Shown here piece by piece: positions 35,301 through 50,300 of a stretch of DNA of 64,000 nucleotides (its first letter is position 1; the number at the start of each line of letters is the position of its first letter). The notes beneath the pieces are model-generated. The model had not been told where the DNA came from, made no database searches, and was given only the letters and a program-made list of their open reading frames with translations. The position numbers were made by a program, and so were the translations under genes. Source of the DNA: Xiphias gladius (taxonomy: Eukaryota; Chordata; Actinopteri; Istiophoriformes; Xiphiidae). The stretch covers positions 22,933,829 through 22,997,828 of the forward strand of contig NC_053418.1 in NCBI RefSeq assembly GCF_016859285.1, read 5' to 3'.

Positions 35301-38300
35301 GGAGTCGCAGTGCCCACAGAGAGCGGGACCACCACAGCTGGGTGAGTTAGGCTGCAGCTCGGCCTCTGCAGTACTAATACTGGGTTCCAGGAAAGCTGTA
35401 ACCCAGTGAGATTTAAAACTGCTGCTCAAATCGTTCCTTTAGATTGATGACTGGCTGTGATCCCTTAGTCACTTTTTTCATTTGGACTGTTTCCACGGCA
35501 CTGTGGAGACAGCGAGGGAAGTGTCTGTGGGCACTTGAGTGTGGGAAATTTGATGTGTGTGTTTGAGCGTGTGGATGTATGTGTGTGTCTGTGTGTGTGT
35601 CATGCACTGAAGACAGACAGAAGGTAGAAGTGGAATGCAGTTAGTTGACTGATCATTGACAAGTGAATTCTGTTGTGCTAAAGTAGTAAAGAGTCAGTGA
35701 CTAATGCCGAAGGCATGGCCTCCTAGACTCACCTCCACCCCTCCCATGTCACGTTCTAGGCAAGTGGCAGCCAAACACCTTCTCAGGCCAGTAATTCAGG
35801 ATTGGATTAGACAAATGGTTAATGAGTGGATGTTCTCACTGCTGATTTATCAGAAGCCTTTCAGCATGGCTCAGGGAAACCTGTGAAGCGAAATGGGCCC
35901 GTAATGATCATGCCTCCTGCAGCCAAGCAGGCACGTAATATTTTTGTGACTGTGTTCCTCTGTGTTGCTTGGTTACACCTGTCATTCCTAGCTTGTAAAC
36001 CTGTAGTTCAGGTCTGCTCTTTATTATATTTTGTAATTGGTAAACTAATATTAGTCTGCATATTTGCAGCTATAGACATCACATACACACACATCATTTC
36101 CATTGAAGCACATCAAATCAGTGTTTATCAGCTACACAGGGTTGGGTTGAGCTGGCTCGTTCTCATTGAGACTGAAATTGTTGGCCAAGGTTGAAGGCCT
36201 ACACTGTGAATCCAGAAGTACAGTATATTATGTCTCATAATTGCACAGTGCCGTGATACAGAGCTCAGATTAAGTCACCATGAGTTTAAAGTCACTACTA
36301 CCATCTAGTGGTTGTGTTTCAGTTTGTCCGTGTCACTCTTCCTAGTGTCATTGCAGGTACTGTCTCATTGCTGCTGACAGTGCTTGTGTTATTTGGTTTA
36401 AAAAGTAGCAGAGTAACAGTCACCTACAGGCTGACATTGAAACTGCTGTGCTGATTTAAAAGCTGGCAATTGTGGAATTACTTGTAATAGTTTAATCAAA
36501 AACGTTGCACATGGTAGAAGATCCACTGGATTAGAGAGTTTTTCGCATTGTGGCAAAATAGTACTAAAGAAGCAATAAAATAATGTAATGGGAAATTAAA
36601 CATTGTAACATCAAATTTACAAAATGAACAGTTTGCATTACACTGTATGACCATTTATTCTCATTGGTTTGAAAATTGCGTTTGGCCCTGTAAATAGCAC
36701 ATTTTACCTACTTCTAAATTACATGTATGCGATCACGTCTTGGACTGCAGGAACAATGTGAGTACAGTTATTTCCGATACAGACATTTGTAATTCAAATA
36801 CATCCCTCATGTCACTGCTGAATTTGACCACGACATGGATTTTTTTTAACCTAACTCTATAAATTGCAGTGTAAAAAAATGTTTTTTCTCATTTAAGATC
36901 AAAGAAGGTATTGGGTTAGATGCAACTAACCATAATTTCCATAACCCATTAATATGCATATTATTTTGTCATAATTTCTTGAAGTTCAGATTCCATCTTC
37001 AAGATGCTTGTTTTGTACCATTAACGGTCTGGTAGCCAAAGATATTCAGTTCATTGACACATAAGACAAAGGCATCAAATTCTCAGAAGGGAAAAGCTGA
37101 AACAGATTAATGATATTTTTTTTGAGAAAACAATGAATTAAACAAATAATCAAATATCAAAATAGTTGCTGATTAATGTTCTGTTGATTTACTAATAGAT
37201 ACATTTTTTCAGCTCAACAGTGGTACGTCTATTAGAAGTAGGTACTCAAAATGTGATATTTTGGACCAGGTGACAAAATATCCCCTAGGTTCATGTGATA
37301 ATATTAGATTGTTGTGAGTGTATTAAGAAAGCGTGAACAACACTACCACAAATAAAAAAAACAGTGACATGGCTATTTTAGATGTCGATATTGTAAATAA
37401 GCACCCATGAGCAAAATCCTGGGGGTTTGTCTTATAAATCTGGTTGAGAATTTGGCTTCTGTAATCACAGATATTATTTTCAATATCAAAATACGGCAGT
37501 GCTGGAAGGTATCAGATATGATTAATTTCCCACCATTGTATTTACTGGTGGGTGCGTCCTTAGACTCACTCAGATGACGTAATAGTTGTGTGGTGACATC
37601 ATTGGTTTAAGTCGGAGGGTCTGAGGCTACTGAGTGGGGCAGAGCAGAGATGGGCACTGGGCTGAGAGCTGTGTTGTACATGTTGTCATGCTGCCTGACT
37701 CCACACTGCCTCTTGGTAAGTGACAGCACAACTCTCTTATTACAGATGTTTCTCGGTATGATGTATACATCCTCTTACATTATACTGAATGTAGGTAGTT
37801 ATCATGTACAGTATACTGTATGTACTTAGGCTGCATCCTATTTCATCTCATATGCGTGGATGCTGGTCGGGTTTGTGGCTGGGGCTTCACATAACCGGAT
37901 GAGGTCTAAAGAAGAAGGGAAGTGTTGAGCAGCCATGAGTCACTTCCAGTAGATGATGTTTTATTAGGAGGGGTATTAAGAAAATAAGGGAGTAGTAATA
38001 TGTTTCCTCTTGCTTTGTCTTTTCTTCTTTCTGTTAAAGTCTAATTATAAACCTTTTATTAAAATAGAGGGAATATTACCACCCAAGGAAATTTAACTCT
38101 TTTGGCAGCTCTCATCTAGGACAAATTATTGTGTAAATAAATGTGTACATGTTTGTAGGAAATAAAATTTGGATGATTTAAAAAATATTTATTTTGAGTA
38201 GGGCTGCAACTAATTAACCAATTAATTACATAATTAAAGTGGCAATCCCGAAGAGTTTCATTTAAATAAATGTCTGGTAAGTCACTATCTATGAGCAATG

Positions 38301-41300
38301 AGGTAACACAATGGTGATTGACTCTATGGTCCACTGATGAAAGTACTGCAATATTTATATATTTGCAGTTTTACGAACTGGGTGTCTGTGGCGACATTAT
38401 TTGAAAAAAAAAAAAAAAAAAAATCTGTATTAAGTTACTGCTAATGCAAACTGAACATTTCTACTGCTGCAGCTTCACATTACAAGCATTTAACTGGCGA
38501 AACACAAATTGACTTTTATTATGAAGTTGTCAAAGGGAAATGCAATGTGTTTGACAGTGAGCTTAGCACATACTGCTATTGTTCATCAAAAATGCGTCTA
38601 CAAAACAACATTTCAAACAGTAGATGGTGGGATGAGCCGTTTTCAACCCATGAAATGCCAAATTTTATAAGTTTGGTTAGAAAGGTCAATATCAACACCA
38701 GCATGGATGTGTTTCACCATAGTGCAGTCATATCATTTAGTTTACACCTCAAAATACGTGTAAGTGTGCAGTACCTCTTTAAATAATCTGACAGTTTGTT
38801 TTGGGAAAAGTCGATTCCTATAAAATGTTATTATTTCAAATGGGCCACGGTGATCTTTTTAATTGCTTGTCTTCTCCTGGCAGCAGTTCAAAACTCAAAA
38901 GTATTAAATTTAAAATGATATAAAATAGAGAAATGCAGCAAATCATCACATTTGAGAAGCCAGAACCAGCAAATATGTAGCTGAACAAAGGACTTAAATG
39001 ATTCTAAAATGACTAAATTGATTATAAAAATTTTTTTATGGATTGTCTAATCGATTAATCGACTAATTGCTTCAGCAGTAATTTTAAGGTCTTTGATCAC
39101 TTGATAATTAAGTAGAGGAGATGGAAAATTGATAAAATAATATTAGATTTTTAGCTACCGCATGTTACAGGAAAACAGTAATATTCCTATAACGGATTTA
39201 GCACCCAAACCAGCAGATGTTAAATATTCATCAAATGAGTAATATAGTTTCCTCTTTTTTGAGGCAAAGTTAGCTTGTCTTTAAAGGTCAGATTACTCAG
39301 GAAGATGAAGCCATTTTCAGGCTGAGGTGTATGTGAAAGAGGTCTGTTACTGTGCTGTCAGAAACTGATAACCTCACCGCAGACTTGCCTTAAACACAGC
39401 ATTTCACAGAAGAGTTAATCAAATTACCTGTAGGGGGCATATGTGTAAAGGGATCCAGCTTTTATGAGCCCCTCTGTCCCAGTTTTCTCTGAGGTTAACT
39501 CTCTGAGGTGTGTCTTGAGCCGCCCACTGTGGCTTTATTTAGGGTGCCAGTTCAGTGGCACCGTATAACAGAGACCTGATTAAGTTGGTATTATGTATTG
39601 CTGTTTGCATGAGTCTGACTCAGAGCGAAATTTAAACCAACATTCACTTGACTGTTGTGATTCTTGCTTTTGGCTACATTTGCTGACAAACTGGTTAATG
39701 AGCAACATTACAATCTCATTTCATTGGTAGAGTCAGACCTGTCTTTTCAATCTTTCTCTCATGCATGTCCAATCAATCTATTTAAAGTTTTCTCTTCAAC
39801 ATGATCACTCACTTCTGCTCATTCCTATCTGATTATATCATACTTATCATCCTCACTTTCACTCCAGCTTTCTCCTTCTGTTTTGAATGAAAAGGCTACT
39901 TAACAGCAACAGCATCTCTCTTCCTTCCTTCCACAATTGTTTACACTGCTTCTCTGTTCTGGCCGTGACACTTCTCTGTCTTGCCCTGCAACTGAGTAAG
40001 GCTGGAACGACAGAGTACTGCAGAACATATATCACCCTTCCCTCTCCCTCCTGCTCTGAATCAGGGACCTCCCATTCTCTCTCTCACTCTCACTGACTCC
40101 GTTGCCTCTCTCCACCCAATTTCTCCTTGACTGTGAGTCCTATAGCGCTGAGTGCAGAGAGCAGCACTGCTGACGCATTTTCTCCTACCTGCCTGTACCT
40201 GCAGAAAAAGGCGAGGAGAGAAACATTATCTCTCTGTTCCTTTTTTTCTCCTGTGGATTGGACTTCTCCACCACAGTACTCCCTCCTGTTTCTTCTGTTT
40301 GGCACTGCGTTGGTTGCCCCTTGGCTTTCCTTGTGGAATACTAATGACTACAGCAGCTTTCGTCTTGCCAACAGCTGTCCTGCACCATTTCTCCTCACAG
40401 CTTTTTGCCAGATGGTAGCACAGTACCACGCACCATGGGGACGTAGCCTTGTTGGATGGATGGATTTCTCAACTTTTAACCTGGGCCTTATTTTGGAAGA
40501 AAGACCTCAACATCATATCTGGAAGAGCTGTCAGGCAGGCAGTGATTGAGGCTGGGATCAGGACAGAGAAGCTCACACCTGGAGGCAGAGGTGTCACTCA
40601 GTGTTGTTAAAAATCCAATTCTCATACTCAGTATCATTAGCACAGTCTGCCCATATGATGGTAATAGATAACTGAATGCTGTTCCAAACATAAATGGTAT
40701 GTTGAGGATGTGATTCTGTTATTATTGCTCATAGTTGTTTGTAATTTGTGTACTTCGAGCCAAAGAAACATGGCTGAGAAAACCTGCTCGTAGTGAGGGT
40801 AGCAGTTTTTTAGGCTCTCATAGAGTAGTGCCCTGCATAACTAGTAGTGAGTGCTGGCCTTACATAACCTTTGCATGCCCTCTTGGGTGTTGTGCCAGAC
40901 ATATTATACCTAGCATGTAGTGTGTGCTTTGAAATTGACACTAGAAAGCTTCACAATTAACTTAAGACCGACAGCCTGTAGCCTTAAGTTAATGAGTTGA
41001 AACAGAGGTCTGATGGCTCCAGTTAGACTGCGCTGTCCTGTAACAGCCAGAGACTGACTGGCGTCTGTGCTGCAGTGCTGTAAGGAGCAGACACCACCAA
41101 CATCATCACATCAAAATAGCTGAGCTATGTTGTTGTTCTCTCTGTCGCCTTCCTCACTGCTGCAGTATTGACCCCGCAACACACATCCGTGCATACCTAG
41201 GACATTGACCCTGGACTGCCACCTCTCCAGCATAACTAAATTCTAATGATTTGTAGCCGCTGTGATAACAAGAGTCACAGCTCAGTTCAGAGACTCTGTT

Positions 41301-44300
41301 CTAACACACCAGGTCTTGCCAGTAGTGGGATGTGATGGAGTATCTGGGGGACAAGCTGTCAGTGGCTCAGTCTCAGGTGTCTGGATGGGTGGGAAATGTC
41401 CGTCGCTCCCTTCATGGGGCACTCAGCTTTTTATCCAGCCCGGTGGAGAGGGGAGGCACGGGAGAGGACGGGACTGGGGACTTCAAAAGAACCAACTCCC
41501 TGCGCTCCCTGGCCTCCCGCAGCAGGGAGTCCATCCGCAGGTTCTCACTGCGGAGCCAGCAACGTCTGTCCTTACGCAGGCGCACCGCACCCAGCACCCC
41601 CACTGCTGTAAGATAACACACACATTTAAAGTACAACACACAGCAGGGAAACATTGGTTCCAGCTTCCACTGCAGATCCCAGTTACAAACAATAATCATA
41701 GGTATTGGCCAAGCACCAATGTTCTTCATTACATAGACTGACCAGTAGTCAGTCTTTACTGTAACCAGCAGTAGCACCTTAACAGCAGTTGGAGTTAAAT
41801 AAAGCACAAGTGGAATTCAAGTCATATTGCAGCAATGTCCATGCAGTTTTTTAATGTCACTGCGTTAACAGCTGCACCTTCATCAACTATTTGGTCTCTT
41901 GCCGAACACGTCAAGAACTTATCCAGTTACTTCGCTATGCACAGCCCCCGCTGCTTCTCGTATATCTTTGTCTATGCTATTATCACTTCTCCATCTTATA
42001 TTGTCCTTGGTACAGTGTAAACCTTTCTTTGTTTGTCTCTCTTTGTTTAGCAAAGCTGTTGTCATACTGGTTCTTCAGGTCATTAAGTCGTCTACCATTT
42101 GTGTTTTTAAGTAATAAAAGAAGGCACTAGGACTGGTTGAAAGAGGAAAGTCTGATTCCTATTAGGAATTTCTATTTAATATTAGTATTGCCCAAAGACT
42201 AAACTCTTGATGAGAGGAACATTGTGATTACTTGGCTTCCTATCGCTTGCCTCCACCCTGACATCTAACCTTTTTCTGTGCTCTGTGTAAAGGACAGATA
42301 TAGAAATCCATGTAAGGATATGGATACAATGCAGTGAAGTTGTTCCTATCTTTAGGTTACGCCTGTTTGCTGAAGTGCTGTGCAACACCTCATGAGTCAC
42401 AACTAAAGATAAGAGGTGTTTTCTTGACGTCTGTGTGGCTGTCAGTTGTGTTGACATTTCTTAGTTAGTCTTAGACATCACCAACTGTGATTGTGGTGTT
42501 TGGGAGCGGCTTGTTTCCCCACTGGGCCGTTGTAAGTGAATGAGTGAAAGTAAGAGGTCAATAATGGTTGAATGAGATGGGCAATGGACAGCCGCCAGGC
42601 AGCCAGTAAATGGGGGGGGGGCTATCCATTTCTTTCTGAGCCCAAAATTGTTAAAACAGGTTTGAAAGTCCAGAGATGGAGACTTGCTGGCTGCACCGTG
42701 TCTGCCACATTTACAGATGATGGTTTAGTTTTCTATTCTGTCATAACTCTCTTTCCTCTGGCACTGATGTGCGGGAACACAATCATGTATCTGGTAAGGG
42801 GTTGCTTTAAAAAGCTTTGGCTGACATTATAGCAGAAAATGGAAATCTTGAGGTGTGTATGACAGCTGAAATTGATTCAGCCGATAGAGCTGTAATGCTA
42901 ACAGACAATATCCAGTCCACCAGAGAACTTTCAATTCTTAATATTGTGAATGCTTTTTCAATTGGGAATTTATCGTTGCCTTACTGAATCTCACTGTGGA
43001 TAGTTGAATTGGCATTCCATGATATTTTCCCAAATGACTGCACTAGAACATAAAGCTGGATATTGACATCTGCTAGCCAGTAGTCATTCATAATCTCAGA
43101 TGACTTTCCAAGATGACAGGTTTCTAAATCTCTACCATTTAAGTATTCTGTCATGGCATTTGTGTCATATCAGATGTTGTGTAAATATAAACTGCCAACT
43201 GTTCACGTCAACCAGACTTCGAAATCACCTGTCTACTGTCATGAGTGGTGGATACATTACAATACAAGGATTAAACATATGCGAAGCGCCAGTTTCGGAT
43301 ATATTATAACTAAATTAAAATTTCAGATATATTATAACTAAAATGTCGGGGTAACTGTATATGCGATTATAACTATGTATAGACATGTAACTGCAGTGTA
43401 TAGCTGCATAGCTTCTTTGGGTTCAGCTATTAGTTTTGTGCTGTAAGTGTGTACTGAACAACAGCGCTTCCAACACATTGGAGAAAGTCTGTACAGTTAA
43501 GTGACAAACATTTGATCTCATACAGTCGTTATATAGGCAAAAACCAGCAAAACAAACCCCAGACTGAAAATAATGAGAATAATCCTTTAAGTCAGGTCCA
43601 GCTCTCTATGGGCTAAATTCCTAAGCCAAGTCAGGTTTTTACATTCTTCCCCTCTGTTCTTACCAGATGCTTTGTACAGAATCGTGCACTTATCTGTATA
43701 TACCACTTATGTAATGAAAGAATAACACAGTACTGTTGAGTTTGCCCTTCGGAGTTTGTCTTAATATAAGCCCTCTTACATGCGGCTAGAATGTCCATTT
43801 GTCGACATGAGATTAGTGCTCACGAGAGCAGTTTTTTTGAATATCTGTAGCATATTGATATTGATTACTGCTGTGTGCACAGAGAACATATTTTCCCAAT
43901 CCACCCTAGCCAGATTGATTAGACCAGATGAGTAGAGAATGAAGAGTGGTGACGTACTGCAGGCCTAATATTGTGATTGAAGGTGTTTTTTTTATAGCTG
44001 TTAGCTGTTTCACAGCATTCAAGGTGGTCACATCCCATTTATAATAACCTGGATAAGCTCATGTCTTGATCATGATCCATCTCACTTATCGCAGTCTTAG
44101 CTGCAATGCTAAAGTAATGGAGATTTTTATGGTTTGCAAGCTCTGGTCGGAGATAAAACACTTATCCATTTTGACCTGAAAGACTGCCGCACTGTTAGGG
44201 ATCCTGAGATGCACACATATTCCTCTACAGTGCCATAAACTGGGTTGTAAGCTTGTGTCCTGGATACTGTATTCATGTAAACACACTTATTATATCTACA

Positions 44301-47300
44301 GTAGCTGCTCGCTCTCTGTTCTCCGCTCTGAGGTAAGCATCGTTTGGGTGCTTTACAGCCGAGCCATTCCCTTTTCAAGGAACAGCAATGCAATCACTCA
44401 CTTTCCATTTAACTGGTAAGGTAGGAGCAATCCGTAACCACTGGTTCTCTGTCCAATGTGAGTGTGTCGTGGATTATTTGTGGCGATCAGTGTATTATCA
44501 AGTATAGAAGATTGTCAGTTTAACCCTATTTAGTGATCAGCCCCTTCTCTCCTTCAACCTTCCATTCATCCGCTCTTTGTTATGTTGTTTCCTCTGACAC
44601 ACCCTTCCTGTCTGGGGGAAGCTGACTATTGCTAATGTTATTAAGGAACAGCCTTCCTTCTGACAGCTATAAATCATCGCTACTCGACCTGGTTTTTCAG
44701 AAGGCATCTGTCATCAACCATATTCTCCATATTTGTGGTTGATAGCAGAGCGTACACCCCGCGAGTGTCCATTCAACCGAGCAATTAAACAATCTTAGTG
44801 CTTAAAAGCTTTTTGTTTTTATTGTTTGGCCAATAAACCTGTCTAACAGTTAGACAGGGCTGCACCAAAAAAGAAAGCAGAAAGTTGAAGTTGTGCACCA
44901 AGGCTTTTAAAAGCTCTTGTTTTACTGAATAAATAGCCTGAGGTTATGAATGAGCCTCTAAAAGGCTCATTCTGCTTCGAGCAGCCTGCCATCAGTCTTT
45001 TCTTTGAGCTGCTGTATAGTGGCGCCTCTCTTCAACATGTTCCAGCAAAGGCAATGTTCCTCCTCTATGTTGATCAGGTGAGGGTGTGTTCTGGGAGTGT
45101 TGAGGTTGCATAACACACATAGGAAAGGAATATTTATCACTGGAATTTTATTAGGGCAGGTTTAAGATTTTTTTTGGCATTTTGGCAACAGTCATAGCAG
45201 CGTACAGAGACAAGTAGAAGAAAGAAGGATGACAAAATACCAAGGCCTCCACCCAGAGCTGAACCAAGGATGGCGCAACTAAATGGTACGCTCACAGTGA
45301 TGCCCCATACATCTCCTTTATATCACCTATAAAGACACTTATGGTCTTAGTATGCTCCAAGCAAACTAGGTTATACTATGGGTCGTCTGAATGTGTTAAA
45401 GGCAAAAGTCTTTATAACTGTTCTGAATGGCCTCACTAGAAGCAAGGCCAAAAAAACCTGCTGTAATGAAGAGGAGCTGAGGAGCGCCCTACTAGCCACA
45501 TAGTTACTTCACATGCCAAATAACTGCAACATCTACGGTTCCATTTCAGCCTGTGACCTGTCATGCCCCTATCTCTCTCCCCTTGTATCCTCTCTGCCTC
45601 TTGGACTGTACTGTCTAAGCAAAAATGTCCCATTAAAATAATATGAAAAAAATAATGATAAAATAAAGATGTGTGAAACATACACAGCGTACACCTTTGG
45701 ACAGTATCAAGACGGAAGTAGCTGTGTGACGAAAAAAAAAAGGCCTGAGAGAGAAGTTAAAACCTGCCCTTTTTCATACCTCCACACACCTGGCCGGTTG
45801 TGGTGTAAAATGGGCATGGTTGTTGGACTGCCTAAGAAAATTACAAAAACCAAACAATACGCCAAGCTAATCCACTTGGCTAAGTGGGCAGCGGGAAGGA
45901 AGTTGTCAGGGTGGCACGTATCCATATATTATTGATTATTGTGTCTAGTTCCTCTCTTTAAGGACCAGCTTTTTACCCCACCTTTGAATGTGGCCATTTG
46001 GGACCGTTATGAACACTTTTGCCTTCCTACGCAGTCAGACAACATGTCATACAAACTAGTTCTTTTCAGGCAAACCTTGCCCTTAGACAATCTAATACGC
46101 ATTTTATTTGAAACACACTGTAAATTAGGCACTTAGAAATGTGTCTATAGTTCATTACATCTCTTTGTAGCCTATTCTTAGAGGGAGGCCTTCTGATCAG
46201 GTTGAATTAGCTGCCCTGTTTAACGGACCCCAAGACCAGTAGACAAGTTGAGTATGTGGTTCCTTTTCCCACATGTTTAACCTACAGTCTGATTTGAACG
46301 AGGGGTTTTGTTCATTGTTGTCAGTGGAAGCAGGACTCAGAAGTGTGTGTATTTCAAGCTAAGTGGTGTGACCCTGTGATGTCAACTCGAAAAGTGAGTG
46401 CTGTAAATACTTGAGAAAAGAATGAACTTGAGTAGAGGAGCTTTCTTAGATGGCATGATCAGGGCTGAATGCCATTCTCACTGTTCTCTGTTTTCTTTTT
46501 TCCTGTCAGGAAAGGCTTAGCTGATGAATGACCACCCTCCGCTGCTGTTCTTTTTTCTCATTCTCTTTAGCTATTTTTTGCTTCCTTAATCGAAATTTTT
46601 CACAGTCACACTCCACCTCAAGTGTTGTTTCTATCTCATTGTCTCTCTCGTAGTCTTTTTGCGGTACTCTTGTATCTCTGCCCTCACATGCACAAAGAAA
46701 ACAAGGATAGCATTCATGAAGCTTTAAGGATGAGAGCTGTGATCTTCAGTCACTGTCATATAAACATTGCAAGTGAACTGCTCGCGTAGTCTAGAAACCT
46801 GGGCAATTACAGCGCCAGGTGTATCACATTTCTCTGTCCACCCCTCAGGCCACATCTGAGGACTGAGGGATTTTCCATTGTTTTTTCGTTTATTTTCTAT
46901 ATAGGCCAGGGTTATCAGTTCATGCGCAGGCGTGCCTCTGTGAGCTCTGTGTGGTTTTGAGACAGTATGTCCTCTGTACCGGCCTCATTAAAAGAGGCAC
47001 GGTTCAGTAGACAGCAAACACACACTCCATCACCCAGGCACCCATCTCCATCTTTGTCCCTGCTCTGGTCCTGTGTCCAATAACTCATCCCTTCACCTTT
47101 CATTATGCATCTTACCACTCCTGGCTGCTGAAGCTCAACACGATGCAACTCGATTAAAAACACTGCTGTTAATAGTGATGACATAGATTAACCAACTACT
47201 GCACTTTATTATTCATAATAATGTGTTATTGATCAGTAAAAACAGAATTTTGACCAGGTGAGACATTCCAGCTTGGCATAGCAATTAAAAAATAAAGGGA

Positions 47301-50300
47301 CTATTCGCGGATATTTAACAAACTTAAAGTGGCAACGTTGAAGCTTTTCATTTAAATAAATGTCTGTTAATTCACTGTCTATCACTGAATGAGGTAACAC
47401 AATGGTGATTGAACCTATGGCCCGCTGATGAAAGTAATGCAATATTTATATATTTGCATTGTGGTGAACTGGTTGTCTTTGGCGACATTCCTGGAAAAAA
47501 TGCTGTATTAATTTACTGCTAATGCAAACCGAACATTTTCTACTACTGCAGCTTCACATAACAGGCGTTTAACTGGCGAGACTTGAGTTGACATTTATTA
47601 TGAAGTAGTCACAGGAAATGCACTGTGTTTGTGGGTGAGCTTAGCACTTACCGCTATCGTTCATAAAAAATGTGTCTACAAAACAAAACTATGGTTATTT
47701 TGGGCATTTTTGGACAGCAGATCAATTTTTAAAAATCCAGGGTGTAATGGAAGAAGGAGGAGCAGCCACAGTGAGCTGTTAGATGAAGGGCTGCAGGCGA
47801 CAGGTTGCAAACCTAAAACTTCTCAGCCAAATGACAATCTCATTGCCGACTCGTGTTGCGTGCAGCATAAAATCAGATCACAGCTGCTATACTTCTCCAT
47901 TAGAAGGACAATAGTTTCTTTTGCTGCCCCCCGAATTCTGTGACCTGTAATATTAAACCACATTTGCAGTTACCACCACTTACTACAGGTGTTGCCAAAT
48001 TCACCAGTACTGAAATCTTCCAGATTGCCACTTTACCTAGGGGTCAGATTGTTAGCTGTCACCTACAGATTTTGAGTGTCAATTTAGAGCTGCCTTTCCT
48101 CCACATTCATTGATAATCTCCCCGTCTCTCCTCTCCCTCCCTTCTGCCTCCAGGTGCAGCAAAAGCAAAGTATCAGTGGTGAAGAGGAGGGGAATGACTC
48201 AGAGACTCCGGTCCATGAGACTGACAGTCAGTATGGGACCTGGGAGACAGGACTACGCACTACTGACAGGTAAACACATACTCTGTTTCGTCTATCCAGA
48301 GCTGTGATGGGATTTATATGCGCTCAGTGTGTTTACAGGCATATAATACAGGTCAATGTCCCCAAACTATCAGAGTTGTCCACTGTGTTGGAAAAAGGCA
48401 TGCACACACAACTACCTAACCAGCCTCACCAGTAGCACCAGTGTTAAAGCAGCACAAGAAAGATGGTTTTTACCCAGCACAGTACAGATTATTGTCTCTA
48501 CATACAGTAGCTGAAGGCATGCAGCTTCAGAGGAACTGGAGCACACAAAGATTTAAACATGGGACAGATTCATACTCATCAGAAAAGATTGCATTGGCTA
48601 AAATCCATTTAGATTCCACTGAAATCGGTCTGCTTAATAAGGCAGAATGAATAAAATGTTTAATGTTCAAAGCCATTAGCAACAACCTCTACTATTAGGT
48701 CTTATATGCAATTTTGATTTTTTTTTTTTTTAAATTTACGATCACTAAATGCCCAAAAACACAACAGATTTACCAAATATAGCATACCATTTTTAAAAAT
48801 TAAAAGTGTGTGTGTGTGTGCGTGTGTAAGTGTGATATTTAAGTTTAAAGGAAACCAAGAGGGTGGATGCGCTTCTGCCTTCATTGTAAAACTGTTTATT
48901 AGTGAAAAACCTAGTTTGAAAGTAAATGTCAGAGCAGCATAAATCATTAGGGATCAGGTTTGAGATTCTGACAATCTCCCTTTATTGTGGATGCTCTGAT
49001 AAAGAACTTTGTGCACAGGAATTGTTGAGATTATAACACCAATGTTATTTTATCTTTTTAAAACAATTCCCCTGAAAAGGCTAAATCCAAACCTGAATCT
49101 TCCTAACAAGCATTGTTTGTAGCCACAAACTGATGATGCTGGTAGCTCTACACTGCAGAAAACCATTGCTGTAGCAGGATTAATTGATACATCTTTTTGT
49201 TTTTACTCTTTTCGGGGGATTGTTGCTTATGATAAAAAGTTCAAATAACTCCAGCACCACCCTGTAACACAGGATAGTGCTGGAGTGTGACAGATTGCTC
49301 TTCTTTGTCATTTGTTACATCGCATTACATTGAAATCTATTACTGACCTCCTGTGGCCAGAAAATAATATCACAACATTAAAATCTTTTCTTCCAGTGTT
49401 TCACAGAAACAAAAAGAAAGATATGACTCAAACTCTATTTGATTGTAACTGTAGCAACCACACAGTTGATTTCAGAAGTGTCTCCCAACTTTTTTTTCTT
49501 TTTTGAATCTATTTCAGCCTTACTCCTGCCACTCCAAGCTCAGAAAGCAACCTCAGCCCTTCACCAACTGAGAGGAAGCCCACTCCCCTACACACGCCCG
49601 GTGATGGTGCCTCACAGTTTGAAATCGACATTCTGGACGGCCTCCTTCCCCCATCGTCTTCTGACAGCCAGCCACTCTCTTTCCCTGATGTAAGTCACCT
49701 GAGTTAATCACAGCTCAATTTTTTGGATCTCACCACATGTGCCTTTACTGGTCTGTAATGTCTGACGGTGTTGTTTTGTTTTTATCTGTGAGATGTTTGT
49801 GTTCATGTCAGCAATTAGGTCTTTTCGTGTCCTTGATTATATTTTTACGTTTACATTGAGGCTCATGTATTTTCTTTCTGTGTCTCGATGTCCAGGCTCC
49901 CACCACTCTGTTAGACACCAGCGCTCTCCGCTCCAGAGCCCAGCTGGGCAAGAAACGAGCCCCGCGGACACGGCCCACCAGAGCTGCCCGTCAGAGTGCT
50001 GCGCTGGCAGAGGCAGAGGGAGAGGGAGGAACCACTGAGGACTGGCTTTACAGAGACTCCACAGGTTAGCACTTCAGCCACAACTATTTTCGTCTTTACA
50101 CCAAACAGAACTGGCTAAAATCTCAATAAGATGCTATTCCATCAGATAAGCTCCCTCTTCGGTGATCACTAAACAGATGGTTAAAATGATGCACTCAGAA
50201 ATGTAATTTTTTTGAGTGACTAACTGCAACCCAACTCGTATCCCTTTTTACCTGACAACTACATGCTGACATGTACACACAATTTGTGTTTTCCCCATGA

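Noticed and set aside
40127-40549. 140-codon open frame in kiaa1671 intron 5
   Set aside because: It lacks an ATG at its start, has pyrimidine-driven composition and resembles no known protein.
47629-47943. 104-codon open frame
   Set aside because: Lies inside the AAGTGGCAA MITE; no family match.
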